Assembly (NCBI GenBank): GCA_001465015.1
Contig: LNEO01000165.1
Location: forward strand, 1 to 47,350
Length of the DNA: 47,350 bases
Source of the DNA: Deltaproteobacteria bacterium Ga0077539
Lineage (GTDB): Bacteria; Myxococcota_A; Polyangia; Polyangiales; Ga0077539
Direction of reading: 5' to 3'
The translations under genes and the position numbers were made by a program. Within the stretch, counting starts at the first letter, position 1; each line of letters opens with the position of its first letter. Below, one piece after another: positions 16,984 through 24,729 of the stretch. The notes beneath the pieces are model-generated. The model saw only the letters and a list, made by a program, of their open reading frames with translations, ran no database searches and was not told the DNA's origin.

Positions 16984-17373
16984 GGGGTCGATCGCGTGAT
17001 GCCGTTCGAGTTGGCGGGATGAGGTTTTGACGCTTCGTCCTGTCCGCGGCACCGTGCCGAACGAACAAAGCGTGAACCGGGAGTATCACGAGGATGACAG
17101 GGGCTAACTCGGTCGTCAATTCGAGCTCGGACAAAGCGTGACCCGACAGTGTGTGAACCAAGGCTACACGCGGGTGGGCTCGAGTCTTGGGAAGGGCGCG
17201 AGATCGATGAAATCGTTGGACGAGTCGGCTCGGACTGGGGGCAGTTTCGTCGACTTGCCGTTCGCTGTCAGGCGCGCAAGGCTTGGGGCATCCACCGCTG
17301 AGTGAAGAGCTCGGCGCGAGATGCTGCCCCGCGACGATCGGGGCGCACACTCTCTGGTTCGATCGGAGGAACG
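16984..17373. other. Divergent intergenic region between kinase and protease genes
   Basis: This 390-base gap must hold the promoters of the leftward kinase and rightward protease. The one structured element is a direct repeat: ACAAAGCGTGAACCGGGAGT at 17065-17084 and ACAAAGCGTGACCCGACAGT at 17131-17150, identical at 17 of 20 positions and 66 bases apart. I saw no other gene or hairpin of note. Confidence 0.5.
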
Positions 17374-19077
17374 ATGGCAGTTCGAGGTTGGCTCCCGTGG
17401 TTGATGACCAGCGCTCTGGTGTCGCTGGCGTCTACGGCGAGCGCGCAAGGCGTCGAGACATCCGGGCGCGAGATCGTCGTCGATTTCGACGACGCGACGA
17501 GCGAGCGCGAGGTGCGGGACGCGGCGCGGGAGGCGGGCGTCGAGCTCGTCGCGAACAGCTTTCTCGCAAGCGAAGATAGAATCTACCGCGGACGTGTTGC
17601 GGACAACGCGACGCTCGACGCGGTGCTCGCGCGGTTTCGCGCGCGCTCGTCGGTGCGTGCGGCGGACGAGAACATCGTCATGCGCGCCACCTGGACGCCC
17701 AACGATCCGCAGCTCGAGCAGCAGTGGGGCCTCCTTCGCGTGCACGCGCCGCAGTCGTGGGACACCACGTGCGGGCGCGGCGTGCGGGTGGCCGTCGTCG
17801 ACACCGGCGTCGCGTGCGAGAACCACGGCGAGTTCACGCGAGTGATGGACCTCGCCGGCACGCGATGCGTGCTCGGCTACAACTTCGTCAACGACACCAA
17901 TCATGCCAACGACGATCAGGGGCACGGGACCCATGTCGCGGGCACGATCGCGCAGACGACCAACAACAACTTCGGCGTCGCGGGCATCGCGCACTGCGCG
18001 ACGATCGTTCCGGTCAAGGTGCTGGACGAGCGCGGGCGCGGGACGCTCGGTGACGTCGCCGAAGGAATTCGATTCGCGGCGGACGCTGGCGCGCAGGTGA
18101 TCAACCTGTCGCTCGGCGGCGGACGCAGGGTGAAGGTCCTCGAGGAGGCCATCGCCTACGCGCGCGGACGCGGCGCCATCGTCGTGTGCGCTGCAGGCAA
18201 CAACGGGCGCTACGTCGAGAGCCCGGCGGCCGAGCCCGGCGCGTTCGCGGTCAGCGCGAGCGGACCGGCCAACGACGACCTCGCGTACTTCTCGTCGCGC
18301 GGACCCGAGGTGGACATCGCCGCTCCCGGCGTGAACATCCTGCAGCAGACCATCTGCAACCGCGGCCGCGATCGATGCGAGCAGTTCGCGTCGTGGTCGG
18401 GCACGAGCATGGCGGCGCCCCACGTCGCTGGCGTCGCTGCGCTGCTCGTCGGTGTCGGCGTGACCAACCCCGACGCGATCGAGCGAACGCTGCAAGCGTC
18501 CGCCTCGCGTCCCGAGAACGGCAGCACCGACCGCGAGCTCTACGGCGCGGGCGTGCTCGACGCGAACGCGGCGGTCCGGCGCGCTGTGGACACCTCGGCG
18601 CTCTTTCGCGGCATCGCGCTCGCGCTGCTCGCGACGCTGACGTTCGCTCGCATTCGTATGCGCGGAGGCAAGCTCGCCAACCCGCTCGCGTGGGCCCCGC
18701 TCGCGTTCTTCACCGGCGTCGGACTGTGGTTTCTGCCGCGGTACGCGCCGCACACGTTGCCTGGCATCGAGCTCTTGTCTCGTCCGCTCGGCGACCTCAG
18801 TCAGCTGCTCGGCGCGCACATCCATCGTTGGCTCCCGTTTGCGAACATGGGCGTCGCGCTCGCGCTCGTCGGCCTGGGCTTCTCGCGCCCCATGCTCCGC
18901 GCTCCCATTGGCGGAGTCTCTCTCGGCATCGCGGCGTACCTGCTCGGGACGCTCGCCACGGGCTATCATCGCGCGCCGCTCGGCTCGCTGATGGGCTTCG
19001 TGTGGTTTTCGCTCAACGCGCTCGTCTGCCTCTGGGTCGCGCGCATCGGCCTCGACCGCGAGAGCGAGAAGAACTGA
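17374..19077 (+). CDS. Subtilisin-family (S8) serine protease with C-terminal membrane domain
   Basis: The start is the ATG at 17374 preceded by GGAGGA, giving 567 residues with a signal peptide ending near STASA. A prodomain-like segment (about 30-105, EIVVDFDDATSEREVRDAAREA) precedes the S8 catalytic domain. The domain has Asp in VAVVDTGVA (near 144), His in GHGTHVAGTIA (near 184) and Ser in SGTSMAAPHVAG (near 345), with the oxyanion Asn in CAAGNNGRY. After the domain (about 400) come four to five hydrophobic helices, such as FRGIALALLATLTFA and FANMGVALALVGLGF. The protease is thus predicted to be tethered to a membrane with the catalytic part outside the cytoplasm. The membrane tail is unusual for the family. 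Confidence 0.93.
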   Translation: MAVRGWLPWLMTSALVSLASTASAQGVETSGREIVVDFDDATSEREVRDAAREAGVELVANSFLASEDRIYRGRVADNATLDAVLARFRARSSVRAADENIVMRATWTPNDPQLEQQWGLLRVHAPQSWDTTCGRGVRVAVVDTGVACENHGEFTRVMDLAGTRCVLGYNFVNDTNHANDDQGHGTHVAGTIAQTTNNNFGVAGIAHCATIVPVKVLDERGRGTLGDVAEGIRFAADAGAQVINLSLGGGRRVKVLEEAIAYARGRGAIVVCAAGNNGRYVESPAAEPGAFAVSASGPANDDLAYFSSRGPEVDIAAPGVNILQQTICNRGRDRCEQFASWSGTSMAAPHVAGVAALLVGVGVTNPDAIERTLQASASRPENGSTDRELYGAGVLDANAAVRRAVDTSALFRGIALALLATLTFARIRMRGGKLANPLAWAPLAFFTGVGLWFLPRYAPHTLPGIELLSRPLGDLSQLLGAHIHRWLPFANMGVALALVGLGFSRPMLRAPIGGVSLGIAAYLLGTLATGYHRAPLGSLMGFVWFSLNALVCLWVARIGLDRESEKN

Positions 19078-19159
19078 CGCCGTCTTCTGGGGGGAGATGG
19101 GGACAAATCTAACGGGGGCGCTGGGATTCGCGGTACGATCCGCGGCGTCCCCGAGTCCA

Positions 19160-19825
19160 ATGGCAAAACCCCCGCCCGATCAACCGCTCGGCTACGATGA
19201 TGACGAGCCGAGCGTCGCAACGGCTGAGCCCGAGAGCGCGACCGCCGAACCGGCCGCCAAAGAAGCTTCTTCGATCGACCCAGTCGCGCAAGACGCGTCG
19301 GACAACGAGGTCGTCTACCGCTCGAAGGTCACCCGCAAGCTCGTGTTCGCCAACGTCGTCGTGGGCGTGTTGTTGTGCGCGTTCGTCGGCTGGTTCGTCC
19401 TCGGAATGGTCTTCGACAAGGGCATGACCGGCGCCGTCATCGGCGCGGCGCTCGCGATGCTCGGCTCGCGCTTCAGCCGCGAGAAGGACGAGCTCGTTCC
19501 GATCGAAGTGCTGGCGTCGAGCGAGCGCAAGCGCGCCGTCGAGCTACGGTTCGAGGCAGCGCCATCGCAGCTCATCGATCATCGCACCACGCAGCACATC
19601 GACGCCGAGGCGACGGGCGACTCACGGGAGGGCTACACGCACTGGGTGATTATTCGTCGCGAGAGCGATGCGGTGATCAAGCTGCGCATCCCCACGCGCA
19701 AGGACGCGATCCGCGTGAGCAAGCGCCTGCGCGTTTTGCTCGAGCGACCACCCTTGCAGCCGCTCGGTGAGGACGAGCTCGACGGAGAAGATTTTCTCGA
19801 AGGCGCTCCGCCGAGCGCAGAGTGA
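19160..19825 (+). CDS. Small membrane protein of unknown function
   Basis: The start is set at the ATG at 19160 (221 residues, MAKPPPDQPLGYDDD); an in-frame ATG at 19097 is the alternative. An acidic, Ala/Glu-rich cytoplasmic N-terminus (to about 60) leads to two adjacent membrane segments (about 70-92 VFANVVVGVLLCAFVGWFVLG, and 97-115). A soluble C-terminal domain follows with beta-strands (THWVIIRRESDAVIKLRIPTR) and a helix rich in Arg, ending in an acidic tail. I recognise no family. It lies 82 bases after the protease gene in the same direction and may be co-transcribed. Confidence 0.75.
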   Translation: MAKPPPDQPLGYDDDEPSVATAEPESATAEPAAKEASSIDPVAQDASDNEVVYRSKVTRKLVFANVVVGVLLCAFVGWFVLGMVFDKGMTGAVIGAALAMLGSRFSREKDELVPIEVLASSERKRAVELRFEAAPSQLIDHRTTQHIDAEATGDSREGYTHWVIIRRESDAVIKLRIPTRKDAIRVSKRLRVLLERPPLQPLGEDELDGEDFLEGAPPSAE

Positions 19826-19832
19826 CTTTGGC

Positions 19833-19841
19833 TGGTATACA
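19833..19841 (+). promoter_or_regulatory. Extended -10 promoter candidate for the GH5 gene
   Basis: TGGTATACA (19833-19841) fits an extended -10 element (TG-N-TATACA). Transcription would start near 19848, about 47 bases before the ATG of the GH5 lipoprotein. No clear -35 is seen, as expected for the extended type. Confidence 0.35.
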
Positions 19842-19894
19842 AATGCGCTCGCTCTTCGCGGGTGACGTATCGCCTTCTCTTTCCCTTTTTGCCC

Positions 19895-21457
19895 ATGAAT
19901 TGCCATCAACGAATCGTGCTCTCTTGTGTGGCGCTCGCCGCGATCGCGGGGTGTGGATCGCCGCCGACCGTTCCGCCCAGGGACGTGCCCACGATCGACG
20001 CGGCGGAAGTGACGGAGCCAGACGCGAGCGACGCGGGCGAGGCCGGACGCTTCGTGATGCAGCCTTGCGAAGCGCGCCCGGGGGCGTTTGCCCCGCTCTC
20101 GACGCGCTGTCAGCACTTCGTCGATCAGCGCGGGCGCGTCGTCGTGCTTCGCGGAATCAACGCGCGAGTCGACGGAGTATTCGACGTGAGCTTCGACGAC
20201 GGTCGAGCGCCGCTTCAACCGATCCCCGCGTTCGAGATGGACGACGCGGTTCGGATGCGGCAGCTCGGTTTCAACTTCTTGCGCCTGCCGATCAACTGGA
20301 GCGGCGTCGAGCCTCGCATGGCCACTCCCCCGGCCTACGACGACGCCTATATCTCGCGAGTTCGCGCGGTGATCGACATCGCGAGGCGCGCGGGACTGCT
20401 GGTGTTGGTCGACTTTCATCAGGACGCGTACAGCAAGGAGATCGGCGAGGACGGCGCGCCAGGATGGGCCATCAAGGTCGACGGATGGTCGCCGCTGGCA
20501 GGGCCCCTCACGGCGGACGAGCTCGCGCGGCGGCGAACGTCGTCGACGGTGCTCCGCGCGTTCGAGGTGTTCTTCGGACCGACCGCGGATGGGACGTTTC
20601 TTCGCGGGCGCTTCGCGGCGATGGCGGCGGAGGTCGCCCGTCGACTCCGAGGCGATGACGTCGTGATCGGCTACGAGATCTTCAACGAGCCCATCGCCGC
20701 GGACGACCAGTGCCTCGCGCTCGCGCAGCAAGTGGGCGCGGCGATCCGCGCGGCGGACCCGAGCAAATTGCTGGTCTTTCAGCCGCCCGCCACGCGCAAC
20801 TTGATCGACAGCGCGCGGGTCCCGACCGAGCCGTTTCCGTTGCCAGGCGCGGTGTACGCGCCGCACATCTACACGCTCGCGCTGACCGGAACGGAGGCCG
20901 CGCGTCGCACGTTCACCATCGACACGCTGCGCCCTTCGCACGCCAACGCGGCGCGAGAGGCGCGGGCGTGGGGAGTTCCGACGCTCGTGACCGAGTGGGG
21001 CTACGACCCCAACGGGATCCGCATGGAGGACTACGTCACCGCGCAGCTCGAGCTGCAAGACGAGTACGGCGAGAGCGCAGCGCTTTGGCTGTGGAAGGAG
21101 CGCTCGCAAAACTCCTGGGGGCTCTTCTCGTACGACACGACGAGCGGACGATGGACCGAGCGCGAGGGCCTTCGTCGCGCGATGGCCCGCGTCTATCCCG
21201 AGGCGATTTCGGGGTGGCCCAAGACGTGGAGCTACGAGCGCCGCGCGGCGCGCTTCGAGCTGGTCTTCGAGGGCAGCGCGCAGGTGTCAGCGCCGAACGT
21301 TCTGTATATTCCCTCGCCAGATGATTATGTGGCCAACTTCACCGTGAGCTGCGACGGCCGCGTCGTGCAGCCGAGCCGCGATCCGATGACGGGGCGCGTC
21401 GAGGTCGCCTGCTCTGGACCGGGCGAGCACCGCGTCGTCGTGCAGCCGGCGCGCTGA
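19895..21457 (+). CDS. GH5-family glycosidase lipoprotein, endoglycosylceramidase-like
   Basis: The start is the ATG at 19895, which begins a lipoprotein signal (MNCHQRIVLSCVALAAIAGC), giving 520 residues; a GTG at 19862 is also in frame. An Asp/Glu-rich linker precedes the (beta/alpha)8 barrel. Key blocks are VVVLRGINARVDG, MRQLGFNFLRLPINWSGVEP, LLVLVDFHQDAYS with GAPGWA, acid/base Glu in YEIFNEP (near 265), PHIYT, and nucleophile Glu in LVTEWGY (near 367). The DFHQDxYS..GAPxWA signature and C-terminal beta domain resemble endoglycosylceramidases (GH5 EGCase), which cleave glycans from ceramide. Other GH5 specificities, such as sterol glucosidase, are possible. It should be anchored on the cell surface or periplasmic face. 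Confidence 0.85.
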   Translation: MNCHQRIVLSCVALAAIAGCGSPPTVPPRDVPTIDAAEVTEPDASDAGEAGRFVMQPCEARPGAFAPLSTRCQHFVDQRGRVVVLRGINARVDGVFDVSFDDGRAPLQPIPAFEMDDAVRMRQLGFNFLRLPINWSGVEPRMATPPAYDDAYISRVRAVIDIARRAGLLVLVDFHQDAYSKEIGEDGAPGWAIKVDGWSPLAGPLTADELARRRTSSTVLRAFEVFFGPTADGTFLRGRFAAMAAEVARRLRGDDVVIGYEIFNEPIAADDQCLALAQQVGAAIRAADPSKLLVFQPPATRNLIDSARVPTEPFPLPGAVYAPHIYTLALTGTEAARRTFTIDTLRPSHANAAREARAWGVPTLVTEWGYDPNGIRMEDYVTAQLELQDEYGESAALWLWKERSQNSWGLFSYDTTSGRWTEREGLRRAMARVYPEAISGWPKTWSYERRAARFELVFEGSAQVSAPNVLYIPSPDDYVANFTVSCDGRVVQPSRDPMTGRVEVACSGPGEHRVVVQPAR

Positions 21458-21557
21458 CGTCAGACCCTCCTCCGAGGAGAGTTTTCTCCCACTGGGAGCT
21501 CGAAGCGCGACGAACGAAGCGCCGGAGGGGGACTCGTCGTCGCTCGCGCGGCAGTGG

Positions 21558-21563
21558 TACCCT
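21558..21563 (+). promoter_or_regulatory. TANNNT hexamer (TACCCT) before the Cys-rich lipoprotein start
   Basis: TACCCT lies 10 bases before the ATG at 21574, and no Shine-Dalgarno is present. This fits a -10 element of a leaderless or near-leaderless transcript. Confidence 0.35.
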
Positions 21564-21573
21564 ATCGGTCGAA

Positions 21574-22803
21574 ATGCGGGAGTTCGCGACGATCATCACG
21601 CTGTTGTGCTTCGCGGCCTGCGCGGTCGTGGACGAGTCCAACACCGCGGATGTGCGACGCAGCGACGCGCGAACGGATCGCACGGCGCTCGCGGACGTGC
21701 GCGGCGACAGCACGATCGTGAACCCGCCCATGGACTCGGGCGTGATCGGCGCCATGGACACGGGCGTCGCTTCGACAGACAGCGCCGTGACGCCGCCCAT
21801 GGATTCGAGCGGCGGACGTTGCGGCGAGCAAGGCGCTCCGTGCTGCGCGGGCGCGACGCCGTGCACAGGAATCCTCGTGTGCTCGGCGGGACAGTGCCGC
21901 ACCTGCGGACGGTCGGACGAGCCGTGCTGCGCGGGCAACGGGTGCAACAGCGGCCTGACGTGTCAGAGCGGGCGATGCACGGGCTGCGGGATGCCCGGAC
22001 AAATGTGCTGTCCCGGCGCGAGCGCGTGCGCGTCCGGCGGCACATGCGTCGGCGGAATGTGCCGCGCGTGCGGCGTCGAGATGGGCACGTGCGCGCCGGG
22101 GACCTCGGAGATGCAGCGCTGCGGCAACTGCGGAACGCAGACGCGCATGTGCAACGCCGATTGTGGCTGGGGTCCCTGGAGCGCGTGCGGCGGCGCCGGC
22201 GTGTGCGCGGCGGGCATGATGGAGTCTCGCGCGTGCGGCTTCTGCGGCAATCAAACGCGTCGCTGCGCCGCAGACTGCTCGTGGGAGCCGTGGAACACCT
22301 GCTCGGGCTCGCGCGACTGCATGCCCGGGTCCGTCGATACCACCGGCTGCGGCCTGTGCTCGCAGCGGACATGCGGGTCGGACTGTCGTTGGCCCGCGAC
22401 GTGCTCTGGCTGCTCGTGCATGGCTTCGACGCGGTGCGGACTGAGCTGCCCGAGCGGATATCATCCGACGCGCTACGCGTGCAGCTTCAGCTGCGGATCG
22501 TGCAGCGGGCTCAGCAACAACCAGGTCACGTGCGAGCCCAACTGCGGCGCGAGCTTCAGCGGCTGCGGGCTGAGCTGCCCGGCCGGGTTTCACCCGACGC
22601 GCTACGCGTGCAGCTTCAGCTGCGGATCGTGCAGCGGGCTCAGCAACAATCAAGTCACATGCGAAGCGACCGCGGGGACGAGCTTCACCGCGTGCGGGCT
22701 GAGCTGCCCGTCGGGGTATCACGCGGTCCGCTTCGCCTGCAGCTTCAGCTGCGGTTCGTGCAGCGGGCTCAGCAACAATCAAGTCACGTGCATGCAGAAC
22801 TAA
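21574..22803 (+). CDS. Cys-rich lipoprotein with three 43-residue repeats
   Basis: The 409-residue protein begins MREFATIITLLCFAAC, a short lipoprotein signal with Cys16. An Asp/Thr-rich linker (to about 80) is followed by Cys-rich knots with CCAG/CCPG motifs (about 85-165) and a thrombospondin-type-1-like stretch (CGWGPWSACGGAG and CSWEPWNTCSG, about 190-250). Three C-terminal tandem repeats (from residue 288) read CGLSCPSGYHPTRYACSFSC followed by GSCSGLSNNQVTCE. Cys pairing implies an extracytoplasmic, disulfide-stabilised protein, probably adhesive or structural; function is unknown. The gap to the next lipoprotein gene is 15 bases, so the two form an operon. Confidence 0.8.
   Translation: MREFATIITLLCFAACAVVDESNTADVRRSDARTDRTALADVRGDSTIVNPPMDSGVIGAMDTGVASTDSAVTPPMDSSGGRCGEQGAPCCAGATPCTGILVCSAGQCRTCGRSDEPCCAGNGCNSGLTCQSGRCTGCGMPGQMCCPGASACASGGTCVGGMCRACGVEMGTCAPGTSEMQRCGNCGTQTRMCNADCGWGPWSACGGAGVCAAGMMESRACGFCGNQTRRCAADCSWEPWNTCSGSRDCMPGSVDTTGCGLCSQRTCGSDCRWPATCSGCSCMASTRCGLSCPSGYHPTRYACSFSCGSCSGLSNNQVTCEPNCGASFSGCGLSCPAGFHPTRYACSFSCGSCSGLSNNQVTCEATAGTSFTACGLSCPSGYHAVRFACSFSCGSCSGLSNNQVTCMQN
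22435..22800 (+). repeat. Three tandem 129-bp coding repeats (last truncated)
   Basis: Repeat units start at the Cys codons at 22435, 22564 and 22693. The first two are 129 bases, and the third is cut to 108 by the end of the gene. The central part (CSFSCGSCSGLSNNQVTC) is identical in amino acids in all three and nearly so in bases, pointing to recent duplication or gene conversion. Confidence 0.9.
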
Positions 22804-22818
22804 GAGGAGATCGCAGCG

Positions 22819-24039
22819 ATGGGTTACCGAAGGTTCATCGAGGGGTCGGCGTTCGCGGCGCTCCTGCCGTTCGCAGCGCTGCTCGCTGGCTGCGATCCGG
22901 GCGAGGTCGCCACGACGCGCGACTCAGGGACGCGACGGGACGTCGCCGTGCAGGACGGCGCGATGATCGACAGCGCGACGGCTGCTGAAGACAGCGCTAC
23001 GGCGACGGACACGGGCACCACGACGCCGACCGATGGCGGCACGACGCCCACGGACGGGATGGTCTCGATGGGTCCAGTCCGCGCCGAAGAGTGCGGCAAC
23101 AACGTCGACGACGACGAAGACGGCGAGATCGACGAGGGCTGCACCTGCGCGGTCGGAACCGAGCGCGCGTGCTATCTGGGACCCGAGGGGACGCTCAACC
23201 GTGGAGCGTGCCGCGCAGGCAACCAGCGCTGCGAGAGCACCGGGGCGCGCGCCGTCTGGGGCGCGTGCGCAGGACAGGTGTTGCCCTCGCCCGAGATCGC
23301 GTCCAACGGCGTCGACGACGACTGCAACGGGGGCACTGACGAGCCGGGCGCGATCTGTCAGGCGACGGTGAACCTCGAGGACGGGACCAACTGCACCAAC
23401 GGTCGCGACGATGACTGCGACGGGCTCATCGACTGCTTGGACCCGAGCTGCGCGATGGCGACGCGATGCACCACGATGCGCTGCCCGCAGATGCGAGAGA
23501 CCACCTGCTTCGGAGGGGTCGACGAGGACTGCGACGGCGACATCGACTGCGCGGACACTGACTGCCGAAGCATGCCTTCGTGCATGCCGTCGCCGTGCCC
23601 GATGGGACAGACGCCGACGTACACAGAGCGCGTGCTCACGCCGCAGTCGGGCCCATCGACGATCTACATGGGAGACAACCAGCCGAACTTCACGATGACG
23701 TGCATGCCTGGCGCGTGTCCGCAGGGGCAGGTGCGCGTGGTGCGTCAGTCGCAGCCGGCGATCTGCGTTCCGCCGCCGCCGATGTGCCCTTCAGGGCAGT
23801 CGCCCTCGTACCGCGGGGCCGGCTGGGTGTGCGAAGGCGTGTGCGAGATCATCATTCGCTACGGGTACATGTTCGGCTTCCGCCGGGTGTGCACGCAGCG
23901 GCCGAACATCATGTGTCCGTCGGGCCAGGTCCCGACCTTCGACTTCGGCTCCGAGCGCTGGCTCTGCCGGCCCACGTGCAACAACACGACGTACGACCGC
24001 ATCAACCTCGGCGGTCTGCTCGTGTGCATCCCCTGCTGA
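22819..24039 (+). CDS. MopE-motif Cys-rich lipoprotein
   Basis: The 406-residue protein has a good ribosome site (AGAGGAGA, about 8 bases upstream). The signal peptide FAALLPFAALLAGC carries a lipobox with Cys near residue 25. An Asp/Thr-rich linker (about 30-85) leads to repeated putative metal-binding motifs of the MopE/SbsA type: ECGNNVDDDEDGEIDEGC, IASNGVDDDCNGGTDE, NGRDDDCDGLIDC and DEDCDGDIDC (about 90-250). In other proteins such motifs bind copper or calcium. The C-terminal 150 residues have evenly spaced Cys with repeated CPSGQxPxY/F blocks. It is probably a surface protein, co-transcribed with the preceding Cys-rich gene. Confidence 0.85.
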   Translation: MGYRRFIEGSAFAALLPFAALLAGCDPGEVATTRDSGTRRDVAVQDGAMIDSATAAEDSATATDTGTTTPTDGGTTPTDGMVSMGPVRAEECGNNVDDDEDGEIDEGCTCAVGTERACYLGPEGTLNRGACRAGNQRCESTGARAVWGACAGQVLPSPEIASNGVDDDCNGGTDEPGAICQATVNLEDGTNCTNGRDDDCDGLIDCLDPSCAMATRCTTMRCPQMRETTCFGGVDEDCDGDIDCADTDCRSMPSCMPSPCPMGQTPTYTERVLTPQSGPSTIYMGDNQPNFTMTCMPGACPQGQVRVVRQSQPAICVPPPPMCPSGQSPSYRGAGWVCEGVCEIIIRYGYMFGFRRVCTQRPNIMCPSGQVPTFDFGSERWLCRPTCNNTTYDRINLGGLLVCIPC

Positions 24040-24075
24040 GCGAGCAGCGCACGCCGGCGTCGTCTTGGCGCCGCT

Positions 24076-24729
24076 CTAACGCAAGAGGGGGCGCGCGGCG
24101 CCGAGCTGTCGATCGAGCGCGCGCACGAGCTCTGCGCGGTCGAACAAGCGCGTGACGTAGTCGAGCCGATCGGTCTCGATCACGAGCTTGGGCGATCGAT
24201 CGTAGCCCTCGAACCACTGGTCGTAGAGCAGCTCGAGCGAGCGCAGGTACGAAGCGGGAATCTCCTGCTCGTACGCGCGCCCGCGGGCCTTGATGCGCTT
24301 GCGAAGGGTCTCGAGCGGACAGCGGAGATAGAGCATGAGGTCCGGCGCCCGAAGCTCGTCGCGCAGCGAGTGATAAAGGGACTCGTACGTGCTCCAGTCG
24401 CGATCGTCGATGTTTCCTACAGCGCGGTGGTGGCGGGCGAAGATCTCTGCGTCTTCGTAGAGGGTGCGGTCTTGCACGACGGCGTGGGCCCGCTGCTCCA
24501 TCGCGCGATGGTGCTGAAAGCGGCGCACCAGGAAGAAGAGCTGCGACTGAAAGGCCCAGCGCTTCATGTCTCGATAGAAGTCTTCGAGGTAGGGGTTGTC
24601 CTCGTGAGGTTCGTAGAAGGGCTCGAGGTGGTAGTGCTGGCAGAGCCACTTCACGAGCGAGCTCTTTCCTGCGCCGATCGTGCCAGCGACGGCGATGTAG
24701 AGCGGGGTCGGGTTCTCGGACGACGTCAT
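24076..24729 (-). CDS. Deoxynucleoside kinase (dNK family)
   Basis: The 217-residue protein has the P-loop GTIGAGKSSLVKWLC (about 16-30), the EPHEDNPYLEDFY block that follows beta-2, and the base-binding QSQLFFLVRRFQHH. It also has the DRxxYED-like VVQDRTLYEDAEIFA motif and the Arg-rich lid (LRKRIKARGRAYEQ). The family phosphorylates deoxyadenosine, deoxyguanosine or other deoxynucleosides for salvage; specificity cannot be read here. The ATG overlaps the stop of the upstream lyase gene by four bases, indicating translational coupling. It ends 36 bases from the convergent MopE-motif gene. Confidence 0.9.
   Translation of the reverse strand: MTSSENPTPLYIAVAGTIGAGKSSLVKWLCQHYHLEPFYEPHEDNPYLEDFYRDMKRWAFQSQLFFLVRRFQHHRAMEQRAHAVVQDRTLYEDAEIFARHHRAVGNIDDRDWSTYESLYHSLRDELRAPDLMLYLRCPLETLRKRIKARGRAYEQEIPASYLRSLELLYDQWFEGYDRSPKLVIETDRLDYVTRLFDRAELVRALDRQLGAARPLLR

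Noticed and set aside
22435..22800. Regular repeats considered as a CRISPR-like array
   Set aside because: The repeats are in-frame coding units of 129 bases with no spacer variation; they are protein repeats.
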